Shown: piece by piece, positions 44,446-54,900 of the stretch
Numbering within the stretch: position 1 is the first letter of the stretch
Layout: every line of letters starts with the position of its first letter
Origin: Aliisedimentitalea scapharcae
Lineage (GTDB): Bacteria > Pseudomonadota > Alphaproteobacteria > Rhodobacterales > Rhodobacteraceae
Assembly: GCF_045277565.1 (NCBI RefSeq)
Contig: NZ_CP123584.1
Span: 3,534,001-3,598,000, forward strand
Reading direction: 5' to 3'
Length of the DNA: 64,000 nt
Program-made: the position numbers and the translations under genes
Notes under the pieces: generated by a model
Databases searched by the model: none
What the model saw: the letters and a program-made list of their open reading frames with translations, nothing else
Told to the model about the DNA's origin: nothing

Positions 44446-45078
44446 TCAGATCTCAATGGCTTCCGCGATGGCCAAAGCGTCTTCCAATTCAACGCCCAAA
44501 TATCGAACAGTGCTGTCCATCTTGGTATGTCCCAACAGGAGCTGAACGGCCCGCAGATTGCCAGTCTTCTTGTATATCTGTGTCACCTTGGTGCGCCGCA
44601 TTGAATGCGTACCATAGGCTGTTGCCTCAAGACCTATGGATGTCACCCAATCGCGAACGATCCGTGCATATTGGCGCGTTGAAATGTGCAACCGATCGCG
44701 GAAACGGCCTGGCCACAGAAATTCAGAGCCAACCATAAGAGGGTCCTCCACCCATCTCGCGACTGATGCTCGCGTGCCTTCCGAGATTTCAAAACGAACT
44801 GGTTTCTGCGTCTTGCGTTGCAGAACAGACGCGCGTTCCTTGATCCGACCGGACGCCATCACATCCACAACCTGCATGCGAACGAGATCACAACCCCGAA
44901 GCTTGCTATCAATTGCCATGTTGAAAAGAGCGAGGTCTCTGTGGTTTTCGGCGAGTTCAAGGCGAACCCTTATTGCCCAGACATGTTTCGGTTTCAGTGG
45001 GCGCTTCTGTCCGACGATCCGCCCCTTGTTCCAAGCAGGGCGAAGTGCGCGAATGGCAGGTAAATTTGGCGTTTCCAT
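44446..45078 (-). CDS. Tyrosine recombinase/phage-type integrase, small
   Basis: 210 residues comprising mainly the catalytic domain. The R-H-R-H-Y set can be traced: Arg in SKLRGCDLV, His and Arg in GTHSMRRT, His in LLGHTKMDS and Tyr in VRYLGV. There is no N-terminal core-binding domain, which is usual for this small class found in proteobacterial islands. The frame is intact. It is the only complete recombinase in the island remnants; whether it acts on the tRNA repeats is unknown. Confidence 0.88.
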   Translation of the reverse strand: METPNLPAIRALRPAWNKGRIVGQKRPLKPKHVWAIRVRLELAENHRDLALFNMAIDSKLRGCDLVRMQVVDVMASGRIKERASVLQRKTQKPVRFEISEGTRASVARWVEDPLMVGSEFLWPGRFRDRLHISTRQYARIVRDWVTSIGLEATAYGTHSMRRTKVTQIYKKTGNLRAVQLLLGHTKMDSTVRYLGVELEDALAIAEAIEI

Positions 45079-45344
45079 GATTGATCCTCCGATCCGCCAC
45101 GCCCTCCCAGAACGACAACCCGACGTTGACGGCCAACCATATCACAGGATGCCGTATTGCATTAGAGGTCGGCTCGGAACTCCAGAGCAACGGAGGCTGC
45201 ACATCAACCAAATGGCCACTTCCAAGAAGTTGCTAGCGTCCAGCTTTCGGGATCAATCGGGATCAAAACACAATGATGTAGCCAAACAACTAAGCCGGTC
45301 TCATTCCTGCCCATGAAACCCGTTACTCTCAGCTTTCACCCAAC

Positions 45345-45635
45345 CTACAGACGGCAATGCAAAGCGGCGTCCCAATTCGAGACAACGGCTCTCGGAGCAT
45401 TTTTCCAGCAGTGACCTGCGTGATAAACTGCCTTCCCTGCATCTGCGTCGAATGTGAAAGGCCATTCAGGATGTCAAAATTGCGCAGAAGAGTGCAGCGC
45501 ATCATCGGCGACAATCGCCTCTCGGTCGCCGCTTTTCACCAGCACCGACACATGGCCTGGTGAGTGCCCCGGCGTTGGGATCACTGCACAAACCCCGCCA
45601 AGAATTGAAGAGATCATCTGGCCTTGGGTTGATGG
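45345..45635 (-). pseudogene. Metallo-beta-lactamase-fold hydrolase remnant
   Basis: On the minus strand the frame reads IPTPGHSPGHVSVLVKSGD, then EAIVADDALHSSAQF, a TGA stop, and continues in the same frame as HPEWPFTFDADAGKAVYH to a TAG at 45345. PGHSPGHV and the DALH segment are typical of MBL-fold enzymes. The in-frame stop sits where homologues usually have a residue before HPEW, and the N-terminal HxHxDH half is absent. Confidence 0.7.
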
Positions 45636-46308
45636 CTACTGCACGTTCATGAAGGCCGATCACACATTCGACGTCGATGTTTTCGGGTCATGGCGTTTCA
45701 TCTCCTTCACCGCATTTCCAGAAAATGGGAACGACTGAATGAAGCGGGATTTCATGCGGGTTGACGGACAGCTTCGCGAGTTGGCGCTGGGGTCAGTCCC
45801 GGAGTTCAATAGCTCGGAGCGATGTAAATACCCTTCCAATGACGGCCCGCCATATTGGGGCCAAGCCGCATCCGAGACTGGCGAGCCGGGATACGAGGCC
45901 GTTGGCTACACAGGAAGGATCACGGCATCTCAACAGGACGCCACGGCGTCTGTGATGTTCAAGGGCGACAGTGGGGGCTGATTTTTTGCGGCCGTAAATT
46001 TCGAATGAGAAACCGATCGCACGCCGGTAACAGCCTAAGGTCAGGACCGATATCTGTCCATCTGCGAAAATGCGGACTTGATCTGCGGAAACCATCAAGG
46101 CCAGCGAGATTGCGGTCCGCGCAATCATGTCGGACACAAGACCGTATCATCGACCAGAACCGACCGCTGTTGCCAAAACAGGTCCAACCGGGCGGCGCTT
46201 GCCGTTCACCTATTCAGACTGGATTTACGGTCGCGCTGCTGCATTGGTTAGACTCGAGCCCACATTGCGTGTTTCTGCGCGATGAATGAATGTCTGCAAT
46301 AGCGTGTT
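45636..46308. other. Eroded region with no recognisable gene
   Basis: About 670 bp with short open frames on both strands (for example 45739-45981 plus, 45793-46137 minus). None has a convincing start, ribosome-binding site or family motif. It looks like decayed accessory DNA between the recombinase remnants and the core-like gene at 46309. Confidence 0.5.
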
Positions 46309-47331
46309 TCACGTCGGTTGCGCGATCCGGGCAATCCGTTGGAACTTCTTGCGATAGGCAGCGGGTGTCATACCTGTGCCGCGTTTGAAAACCCGTCGAA
46401 AGGACGCCGGATCGTCATAGCCGATGGCGGCACCCACGTCGTCATTGCTGATCTGGTCCATCTCCAGCATCTGCTTGGCCTCTTCGACCCGCAGCGCCTG
46501 CACATATTCGATCGGGGCAAAACCCGTGGCCGTTCGAAAGCGGCGTGAAAACGTTCGCGGGTTGAGACCTGAATGCTCAACCATCTTCTCCACCGGGTTG
46601 GCGGTGGCATAATGTTCGGCAATCCATTCCTGACTGTCGGTGATCGGGCCGTCGTTCGATTCCATGGGCCGGGTCATCACCGCATATGGCGACTGGCCCT
46701 CGGCATGCCCCCCGATCAGGAACACCTTGGCGGTTTCAATCGCAACCTGATAGCCACAGAAGCGTGCAATCAGGTAGACCACCAAATCATGCCAGGCACT
46801 GACACCTCCGGCGGTGACGATCCGGTCTCCCTCCGCCGCCAGGCACAGCACCGATTCCGTCTGAAACGAAATCTTGGGGAAATGCCGCTGGAACATGTCA
46901 CGATAGGCCCAATGCGCCGTTGCGCGATGACCATCCAACACACCCCCTTCGGCCAAGAGCAGCGATCCCGAGCAGACCGACGACAACAGCGCCCCGCCCG
47001 CATGCATCGCCTTCAGCCAGGCAATCTCACGCGGGTAGCGCCCGTGCGGCACATCGTAGATCGTGGTGTACATGTCGCAGACAACCACCGCATCAGGGGT
47101 CTCGACATCGCCGATGGCGGCGTGTGGCTCCACCGGGATGTTACCAATACAACGGAATGGCTTTCCGTTGGCGGTGACAATCTTCACGTCCAGCAACTCA
47201 TCCCCCGGTTTGCCGACCACCATATCCAGATAAACAGCCCCCGCCGACATCAACACATCATAAAGCCCATAAAGCACCGAAGCCGAAGTCTCGGGCGCGG
47301 CCAACAACAAGATCTGCGGCTTCTTCGCCAT
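46309..47331 (-). CDS. GlxA-family transcriptional regulator (DJ-1/PfpI domain plus AraC HTH)
   Basis: 340 residues. The N-terminal amidotransferase-like domain (residues ~1-190) has the nucleophile-elbow-like SSVCSGSLLLA. The C-terminal AraC DNA-binding domain has two helix-turn-helix parts (NPRTFSRRFRTATG, then DVGAAIGYDDPASFRRVFKR). It is divergent from the FAD oxidoreductase at 47493, with ~160 bp between, so that gene is its likely target. Confidence 0.92.
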   Translation of the reverse strand: MAKKPQILLLAAPETSASVLYGLYDVLMSAGAVYLDMVVGKPGDELLDVKIVTANGKPFRCIGNIPVEPHAAIGDVETPDAVVVCDMYTTIYDVPHGRYPREIAWLKAMHAGGALLSSVCSGSLLLAEGGVLDGHRATAHWAYRDMFQRHFPKISFQTESVLCLAAEGDRIVTAGGVSAWHDLVVYLIARFCGYQVAIETAKVFLIGGHAEGQSPYAVMTRPMESNDGPITDSQEWIAEHYATANPVEKMVEHSGLNPRTFSRRFRTATGFAPIEYVQALRVEEAKQMLEMDQISNDDVGAAIGYDDPASFRRVFKRGTGMTPAAYRKKFQRIARIAQPT

Positions 47332-47492
47332 TCCCTCAATTCCCCCTTACCGCACAAATGTCCAAAACGGCCCGGCTTTGACCGATCCGCCATAATCACT
47401 TGTCCAGTATGCCGCAAAACTGGCAATATTGCCACTGAGCGCACCAAGCCCGATGCGTTACCCTTTCTGAATATAAAGGAAAGGATTTGATC

Positions 47493-48875
47493 ATGAGCAC
47501 CCCAGACACACATATTGCCGGCTTTGAAGGTGAGCTTCTGACGGCAGGGGCAGACGGTTATGACGCGGCCCGCGGCGTCTGGAACGCGATGATCGACAGG
47601 CGGCCCGCGCTGATTGCGCGGTGTCGGAATGCGCAGGATGTGATGGCAGCTGTGCGCCATGCCGCAGCCCATGATCTGGGCATTTCAATCCGCGCGGGCG
47701 GCCATAACGTTGCAGGCCATGCGGTTTGCGATGGCGGGTTAACGGTTGACCTTACCCAGATGCGTGGTGTCAGCGTTGATGCCGAACGACGCGTCGCTTT
47801 GGTGGAGGGCGGCGCGCTCTGGGGGGACGTGGACAACGCCACCCAGGCCCATGGGCTGGCCACCCCCGGCGGTCTGATTTCGGATACCGGCGTAGCAGGA
47901 TTGACGCTCTCGGGCGGCATCGGCTGGCTGCGGGCCAAGCACGGGTTGTCGATTGACAACCTTGTGGCGGCGGATGTGGTGACGGCCGATGGCACGCTTG
48001 TACACACCAGCGCCGATGAAAACCCAGAGTTGCTTTGGGCGCTCAGGGGCGGTGGCGGCAACTTCGGTGTGGTGACCCGGTTCGAATTCTCCCTGCACCC
48101 GGCCGGGCCCGAAGTGATGTTCGCCGCCCCGATTTACGCAGTCGAAGACGGCCCCGGCCCGATCCGCGCCTGGCGGGATTTCATGCGCGAGCATGACGGG
48201 CTGATCGGGTCGTTATGCGAATTTTCCACCGCAGGCGGCGAAGACTTCCCCGAGGAAAGCTGGGGCAAGCGCGTTTATACTCTGGCCTGCGTGTACAACG
48301 GAGACGCTGCCGAAGGCGAAGTGCTGATGCAGCCCCTGCGAGAGCTGGGTAACATGGTCACCGATTTCTCGGGCCGGATGGGCTATTGCGAGGTTCAGAC
48401 ACTGTTTGACACGCTGATGCCCGCTGGTGATTTCCGTTGCTATTGGAAGGCACGCTACCTGACTGATCTTTCTGACGAGATGATTGACCTTGCCATGGCC
48501 AATGCTCAGGCCGCGCCGTCGGAAAACTCGATCTCCTCACTCTGGAACTTCGGCGGGGCCACCGCGCGGGTGCCTGCGGATGCCACCGCCTTTGGCGACC
48601 GTTCTTTCGGATGGATGTATTCGCTCGATGGTGTCTGGCCGGATGCAGCAGACGACGCTGCAAACATTGCCTGGGCGCGCGATGGCTGGGACAGTGCCGC
48701 ACGCTTCGGGCACGAGGGCCGCGCCTATCTCAATTTTCCCGGCCATGGTGAAGACAATGATGCGCTGACCCGTGCGGCTTTTGGGGTCAACTATCAACGG
48801 CTGGTCGAAATCAAGACGAAATACGACCCGCAAAACCGCTTTCGCTTTAACCAGAACATCAAGCCGGAGGCGTGA
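47493..48875 (+). CDS. FAD-linked oxidoreductase (BBE family), copy 1
   Basis: PCMH/VAO-fold flavoprotein with a C-terminal berberine-bridge-enzyme motif. The probable 8-alpha-histidyl FAD site is in RAGGHNVAGHAV near residue 70. GLTLSGGIGWL shows the FAD loop without the second covalent Cys. The BBE tail is YQRLVEIKTKYDPQNRF. The ATG at 47493 follows AAAGGAAAGG. The product has 460 residues and no signal peptide. It is followed closely by a homocysteine-methyltransferase-like gene. It is paralogous to the protein at 50133. The alcohol or sugar-like substrate is unknown. Confidence 0.92.
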   Translation: MSTPDTHIAGFEGELLTAGADGYDAARGVWNAMIDRRPALIARCRNAQDVMAAVRHAAAHDLGISIRAGGHNVAGHAVCDGGLTVDLTQMRGVSVDAERRVALVEGGALWGDVDNATQAHGLATPGGLISDTGVAGLTLSGGIGWLRAKHGLSIDNLVAADVVTADGTLVHTSADENPELLWALRGGGGNFGVVTRFEFSLHPAGPEVMFAAPIYAVEDGPGPIRAWRDFMREHDGLIGSLCEFSTAGGEDFPEESWGKRVYTLACVYNGDAAEGEVLMQPLRELGNMVTDFSGRMGYCEVQTLFDTLMPAGDFRCYWKARYLTDLSDEMIDLAMANAQAAPSENSISSLWNFGGATARVPADATAFGDRSFGWMYSLDGVWPDAADDAANIAWARDGWDSAARFGHEGRAYLNFPGHGEDNDALTRAAFGVNYQRLVEIKTKYDPQNRFRFNQNIKPEA

Positions 48876-48878
48876 GGC

Positions 48879-49817
48879 ATGACCCGCACCAACCCAACCC
48901 CCGCCACGACCACCGGTGCAATTTTCCTGACGGAAGGCGGTACCGAGACCGAGATCATGTATCGCCACGGGTTCGAGTTGCCCGAGTTTGCCATGTTCCC
49001 GCTGTTGGAAAACCCCAAGGCCGTAGTCGCCCTGCGGCAAGTCATGTCAGATATGCTGGACGTCGCAGCCGAATTTGGCCTGTCGTTCATGCTGACCGGG
49101 TTGGATTACCGCGCCAGTCCCGATTGGGGGGCAAAGCTCGGCTATTCTCCCGCTGGTCTGGCCGATGCCAATATCGCCAGCATCGCGTTCCTGCGTGAAT
49201 CCGCAAAGCCCTATGCTGGCCAGATCCCGCAACTTCTGATCGGTGGCTGCATTGGGCCGCGTGGCGATGCCTATGGGATGAACGCCGAAATGACCGCCGA
49301 AAGCGCTGAAGACTATCATTCGGTGCAGCTGGAAACGCTGAAAGCGGCAAACGTGGACTTCGCCTGTGCGGCAACTTTTAACAACATCCCCGAGGCTGTA
49401 GGTGTTTCCCGCGCCGCCGCCAAAATCGGCGTGCCGCTGTCGGTATCCCTGACATTGGACAGCTCACATCGCCTACGCTCTGGACCTACTCTGGCCGAGG
49501 CCATCCCCGAAATCGACCGTCAGGCGGGTGAGGCCGCGCCGGACTATTACCTGCTCAATTGCTCGCACCCGCTGGAATACGAGCCGGCGATAGACGGCGG
49601 TGATTGGATAAACCGCCTGCGTGGCGTGCGGCCCAATGCCTCCAAGATGGAGAAAATCGCCTTGTGTAAACTGGGCCATATCGAGGACGGCAACCCTGTG
49701 GAACTTGGTCAGCAACTGGGCGATCTGCGGGCGCGCCATCCGCATATGGACATCTTCGGTGGCTGCTGCGGAACCGGCCACGTCCACCTGCGCGAGATTG
49801 CCCGCGCACTGGTTTAG
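48879..49817 (+). CDS. Homocysteine S-methyltransferase family protein
   Basis: Zinc-dependent methyltransferase fold, 312 residues. Probable zinc cysteines are in LLNCSHP (near residue 230) and GGCCGTGHVH at the C-terminus. GGTETEIMYRHG opens the barrel. It starts three bases after the FAD oxidoreductase stop, so the two are co-expressed under the GlxA-type regulator. It may methylate or demethylate a thiol or betaine-like donor; a methionine-synthesis role is not certain. Confidence 0.88.
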   Translation: MTRTNPTPATTTGAIFLTEGGTETEIMYRHGFELPEFAMFPLLENPKAVVALRQVMSDMLDVAAEFGLSFMLTGLDYRASPDWGAKLGYSPAGLADANIASIAFLRESAKPYAGQIPQLLIGGCIGPRGDAYGMNAEMTAESAEDYHSVQLETLKAANVDFACAATFNNIPEAVGVSRAAAKIGVPLSVSLTLDSSHRLRSGPTLAEAIPEIDRQAGEAAPDYYLLNCSHPLEYEPAIDGGDWINRLRGVRPNASKMEKIALCKLGHIEDGNPVELGQQLGDLRARHPHMDIFGGCCGTGHVHLREIARALV

Positions 49818-50068
49818 GCAGGTGGGAAGGCGACAGCGCGGAACAAACCTATCGTTCGGGCCATATAGATTCCCATGACCGGATCGTCGCCCCGCGAGCG
49901 ATCGGTTCTGACCGCCGCGAAAGCTTGATCTGGATTCTGCCAAAATTAACCCAGACGTATGGTCGCATTCGGGAAATCCGCTGCGGCGCAGCGAACAACA
50001 CCGGGCAGGCGCGCGCATTTTCTGCGCGAGCAGTATAGGCGTCAGCAAAAGGCGGGACGGTCCCGCTC

Positions 50069-50104
50069 AGCGACCATTGGTACGTCGTGTAATCAATGGT
50101 CGCT
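50069..50104. terminator. Inverted repeat between convergent genes, candidate bidirectional terminator
   Basis: Perfect 11-bp arms AGCGACCATTG (50069-50079) and CAATGGTCGCT (50094-50104) with a 14-base loop lie in the 315-bp gap between the methyltransferase and the second FAD oxidoreductase, which converge. A smaller GCGGGAC / GTCCCGC hairpin precedes it at 50052-50066. There is no long T-run. The rest of the gap (49818-50132) shows no gene. Confidence 0.55.
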
Positions 50105-50132
50105 CTGCCCTATTGCAGACAGGCATACCCGC

Positions 50133-51548
50133 TCACGCAGGCAATATATTGTGGTTCATTCTGAAAAGGTTGTCCGGATCATATTTACCTTTGATCATAG
50201 ACAGTTTTTGACCGTTGTCGCCATAAGCGCCCGCCATGTGATCCGCTTCATCTTCGGGCATGAAATTCACATAAGCACTGCCGGTAGAGTAAGGTTTCAT
50301 CCGATCATAAAGGGTACGCGCCCATGCGATACACTCATCGTCCTTTGTGGGATCCTCCCAGCGGGTGTGCACATTCATGATGAAATGCGATGATCGTTCT
50401 GGGTATGCAGTCTCATCTGTTCCAACCCGTTCCATTTCACCGCCCACATGAGCGATGAACACTTCACAAGCCGGATCCGGCAAAGTGGAGATCCCTTCCA
50501 GAAGTGTTGCAATCGCATCTGAAGAAAGAGCGGCGAAATCGTGACTCTTCCAATAATTGCGCGCTCCAGGTGACAGGAGCGGATCAAAGGCGGCCTGCCA
50601 ACCTACAAATGGATGCGGAGAAATGACATCTACTATCGGGCTTCCGAGGCCACGCAAATCCGCCATTGCCGTCTCGCCTTCATCCATGGGCCCGGCATAA
50701 CAAGCAGCGAGAATGAGGACCTCACGTCCGTGCCATTCTTCGGGAAGAAATGGCAAAGGCGGGGCTTTGCGCATCACGCTCCAGACTGTCAATTCATCCG
50801 GTGCGCTGTCGGCAATTTTTGTGACTTCTGCCAGCAGATCGGGTGCCTCTGCGATCGGATGAACGATCAATCCGGACAGGACTTCTGGCCCCAGAGGATG
50901 CAGTTGGAACTCAAAGGAGGTAATCACGCCAAAATTGCCTCCGCCGCCCCGTATGGCCCAGAAAAGATCTGGGTGGCTGGTCGCTGATGCCGTGACGATA
51001 GATCCATCCGCTGTTACCACTTCGGCTGACAAAAGATTGTCGATTGTCATTCCAAACTTCCGGGTGGTCCACCCAAAGCCGCCACCCAAGGTGAGACCTG
51101 CAATGCCGGTGGTCGAGTTGATACCTGTCGGGACTATCAGCGCGTGCGCTTGGGTCTCGCGGTCCACGTCAGCCAGAACGGCTCCGGGTTCCACACGGGC
51201 GGTTTGGTTCGCTGGATCAACATACACCGAACGCATCTGCGACAGATCAAGCATTACTGTTCCATCGGAAACCGCATGACCCGCAATCTGGTGGCCGCCG
51301 GATTTCACCGACATCACAAGTCCGTTGTTGCGAACGAAATTTACTGCTTGTTGTACATCGCTGGCCCCCAAGGCCCGGATCACAAAGCCTGGGTGGCGGT
51401 CAACCATTCCATTCCAGATCGTCCGGGCGTCGTCGTATTCTGCACTGCCCTTAAGATGCACCGCCCCTCTGAGTGACATATCAAGTCCGTTCAGAGTCTC
51501 TTGATCTATAACAGAAGTATCGTCGTCGAGAGTAAATAGTTCGAACAT
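50133..51548 (-). CDS. FAD-linked oxidoreductase (BBE family), copy 2
   Basis: 471-residue paralogue of the protein at 47493. It has the FAD site KSGGHQIAGHAV, the loop GLTLGGGFGWTTRKFG, VVTADGSIV, and a BBE-type tail (KLSMIKGKYDPDNLFRMN). No second covalent Cys is seen in the FAD loop. It is downstream of a DUF4242 gene (131-bp gap) and a giant cyclase gene on the same strand. It probably oxidises a hydroxyl-bearing small molecule; identity unknown. Confidence 0.91.
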   Translation of the reverse strand: MFELFTLDDDTSVIDQETLNGLDMSLRGAVHLKGSAEYDDARTIWNGMVDRHPGFVIRALGASDVQQAVNFVRNNGLVMSVKSGGHQIAGHAVSDGTVMLDLSQMRSVYVDPANQTARVEPGAVLADVDRETQAHALIVPTGINSTTGIAGLTLGGGFGWTTRKFGMTIDNLLSAEVVTADGSIVTASATSHPDLFWAIRGGGGNFGVITSFEFQLHPLGPEVLSGLIVHPIAEAPDLLAEVTKIADSAPDELTVWSVMRKAPPLPFLPEEWHGREVLILAACYAGPMDEGETAMADLRGLGSPIVDVISPHPFVGWQAAFDPLLSPGARNYWKSHDFAALSSDAIATLLEGISTLPDPACEVFIAHVGGEMERVGTDETAYPERSSHFIMNVHTRWEDPTKDDECIAWARTLYDRMKPYSTGSAYVNFMPEDEADHMAGAYGDNGQKLSMIKGKYDPDNLFRMNHNILPA

Positions 51549-51678
51549 AAGAATTGGCCTTCCTTTTTAAGGTAAGGCTTCTTGCAAGACTGCCTCGACT
51601 GAAGAAAAAATGCCTCTATTCACCTGTTCTCGGTGACGGGGCAGAATTTGCAACCAATGTAAGTGTTGACCTAGATCA

Positions 51679-51936
51679 CTAAGCAAAGAGGCCGGGATCG
51701 ATCCGATCCACGGATGTTATGACATCTGCTGGGATATTCAGGCGTTCGGCTGCTTTTCTCAGGCTGTCTTCGTCGGGTGCTTCGTACAGACAGTATGTCT
51801 TGCGTTTATCAGCGCTCAGAAACGAAAAAATCCACTCGACGCCCTCTTCGTCATTGATCTCTTTTATCTGAATTTTGGCGTCGTTGTCTATTACGAGCTG
51901 ATCCGCAAAGTTTCTTTCAATAATAAATCTTGGCAT
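51679..51936 (-). CDS. DUF4242 family small protein
   Basis: 85 residues with the DUF4242 (SCO4226-like, ferredoxin-fold) pattern: MPRFIIERNF at the start, GVEWIFSFLSADKRKTYCLYEAP in the middle (residues ~32-54, shown here as WIFSFLSADKRKTYCLYEAP) and a C-terminal amphipathic helix (EDSLRKAAERLNIPAD). The middle resembles the family's W-x-x-SYV-T-T-YCVYEAP motif. Homologues bind nickel or act as small stress proteins; function here is unknown. It lies 30 bp after the cyclase gene, so the two are probably co-transcribed. Confidence 0.85.
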   Translation of the reverse strand: MPRFIIERNFADQLVIDNDAKIQIKEINDEEGVEWIFSFLSADKRKTYCLYEAPDEDSLRKAAERLNIPADVITSVDRIDPGLFA

Positions 51937-51966
51937 ATTTCACCCCAAAACGTGTTCGCAGAGTTT

Positions 51967-54900
51967 CTAGGTCACTTGTCCTTCGAGTTTTGATTTAAGG
52001 GATATCATACCCAGATCCCGAGCGGTTGCCAACGCTTCTGCTTCTAGGTGAATAGCACGTTCCGCATCTTTGAGACGGCCGCGACGTCGCAAGGCAAACG
52101 CATATGCCGCCTTGCTATGGGCGATCCATGGTGGCGCGGCCATGCTCGTGTCAATTTTGATCGCCTTATCAAACAAGTTATCCGACGTTTCCCAATTCCC
52201 CATCAATGCGGCAAGGCTGCCGAGCCGACGAGCTGCGGCACCAATGCAGGCCGTTGTCGCACCCGCAGTGATTGTAAGGTTTTCGTAAGGAAGCAGCATG
52301 CTGAAGATGGTTTTGGCATGGTTTTCGTTTTCTACCGCTACACAGATGTCGGCCAAATACGAAAGTGTTGTCGAATACATAGCGTCTGGCGAAATCGCAA
52401 ATCCAGTATCAGCGAGTTCGTTCAGTATGCGTTCAGCCGGTTCTATGAAGCCCAATTCGGCAGCGACTACTCCGAAACCTGGTTTCCAACGCGCATCACC
52501 CGAACTCTCTGTCATCAGGCGTTTGATGACGGGCGCGACCTCCTGCAACCGACCTTGCTCCCTGCGGATAGTAAACATCTGCACGCCATAAACACCTTCA
52601 ACATGTTTGCCATGCGTTTGGCGTCCAATCTTTACAGCTTCGTTGGCATAGCTCTCGGCGCGCTCAAAGTCCCCCTCCAGGGTGGCAACCATCGCCCGGG
52701 CATGTGTTTGCACCCAATAAAGCTGACGGTGATTTTCTTTGGTCGATATCTCGGTCAAAAGCTCAAGCGAGTTATCCATCAACTGGCGATCCGCCATTTC
52801 TGCTCCGACAAACAGACTCAGCGTTCGGTCCCGCCCCTGATCTATCGTACCCAATTTCTCGGCAACCTTGTGCATGGCTTCAAGGTTTTGGCGCCAATCG
52901 CGCACTTCGTCTTCCTGTCTTGCAACAAATGACGCAGCAAATCGCGCCATCATGACGTGGAATTGGGATTTAAGATCGCCCAGTTTTGCCGCCAACTTCA
53001 GACATTGCTGACTGTATTCTGCGCTTGCCGTAAATTGACCCGTGAACATGTAAGTGCGCGCCAGTTGGCTCATCAATTTGCACCGGCGGACCTCATCATG
53101 CTCCGGCAAGTCATTCAGAGCCTTCAAGCAAACCTTGATGGCTTGTTCATGCAATTCACCGGCCATCATGCTTGAATCAGCGAAATGGTGAGCAGCATCT
53201 GCCGCGATTTCAACATCTCCGATCTTGCAGGCGGCTTCTGACGCTTCTTTGAGAGTGGCGATACCTTCCGGCAATCGACCGACGCTATCATAGCCTCTTC
53301 CGACAAGGATTTTGCCAACGATCACTTCCCGGCTGTTTTCACCCCCTAGTTTGTGCGCAGCATTAAGAGCTTCATTGGCGTTCACCATCGCCTCATGACT
53401 GGCAGATCGAGCAAGGGCCATCTCGGTTGCAGATTGCCAACGTTGAAATGCTGCTGCCCAATTTTCTGCGGCGGTCAAATGGTGTGCGAGCAGTTCAGGG
53501 CGACGCTCGATTTCGACGGATCGAAGCAGAGTCAGAGCGCCGGCGACTTTCGCATGCAGCTCCCTGCGGGTTGAGGCCAGCATAGATTGATAGGCTGTGT
53601 CTCGGATCAGCGCGTGTCGGAAAACAAAGTGGCCGCGGTTATGGCCGCTTTCGAATATCAGGCCCGATTTGCAAAGATCATCTAGGCAGTTCCGAATTTC
53701 GGCCTCATCTTTATCCATTGCAGACCGCAGCAACGCCGGTTCAAATTCACGACCTATTACCGAGCCCGCCAAAGCCACTTGCTTTGCTTCAGGTGTAACA
53801 GCGTCAAGGCGTGCCATCAAAGTGCCCTTCAAAGACGAGGGCACTTTGAATTTCCCTTTTTCACCCGATGCTACGATTGCGCGTGTCAATTCCTCGACAA
53901 ACAGTGGAATTCCATCTGTTCTTTCAACAATTGTCTGAACAAGGTTTGGCTCTGGCTCGCTTCCGGAAATACTTCGAACCAAATTGGCAACATGTTCAAA
54001 GTCAAATCGGCGAAGTTGAAGCGTTTGTACATGGGCGTCGCCATCGTCGCGGTCCAACTCCCAACCGGGACGGTGTGTAATCAAGAGCATCAGCGGAAGA
54101 TCCGCACAAATGGCTTTGAAACGATCCAGCAAAGCATTGGTGGACGGATCAACCCAGTGCGCATCCTCAATGAACAGAATAACCGGACGCACATTTGCGC
54201 GCGCTTTGACGGTGTCAATCAGTGTCTGAATTGTAATGTCGCGCTGCTCTTGTGGGGATAGATCTAGAATTTTCTGGGCAACCTTACTGCGCGGTGCCAC
54301 CAGAGCGGCAAAAACCGGAAGCACCTGATCAATGTCCAAACCCTGCCTAGTTTCGAGCATTGCCTGTACTTGTTCCAGAACACGGTCATCGTCAAAACCC
54401 GGTTCGACACCAGCGTCCTGAGAAATGCGTTCGGTAACCGAGTGGAACGGACTACTGGTGAGATAAGGCGAACAGTTCAGCCTTATTATATCAGCATTGC
54501 CTGCAATAGCTTCATCAGCCAGAAACTCTTCGGTCAGACGGGATTTCCCAATGCCTGCCTCACCCGCAAGCAACACAACCTCGCCCTTACCGCCTTTGGC
54601 TCCATGCCAAGCCTGATGAAGTATGCCGTTTTCAAGGTTTCTACCAACCAAAGCGCTGTTTGAGTCCCCGCGATGTGCAGCACGAAATCGGCTTTCGGCA
54701 CTGCGCTCAGCAACGACCTGTAACAGCGTGCGCTGGCCGTCAAACCCTTTGAGTTCAACTTTCCCAAGGGAAGAAAACTCGAAAATTCGGCGCAGCGCCG
54801 CTTCTGTTTCCTCTTCTGGCAGGACGATCGTGTTAGGAGGAGCGTGCTCTTGAATACGTGCCGCAAGGTTGAGGATCGGGCCTGTCATCGCTCCTTCTTC

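Noticed and set aside
46020..46300. Search for a third tRNA-fMet repeat at the far end of the eroded region
   Set aside because: No further copy of the 61-bp repeat or of its CCCGCAACCA core was noticed between 43.9 and 46.3 kb by eye.
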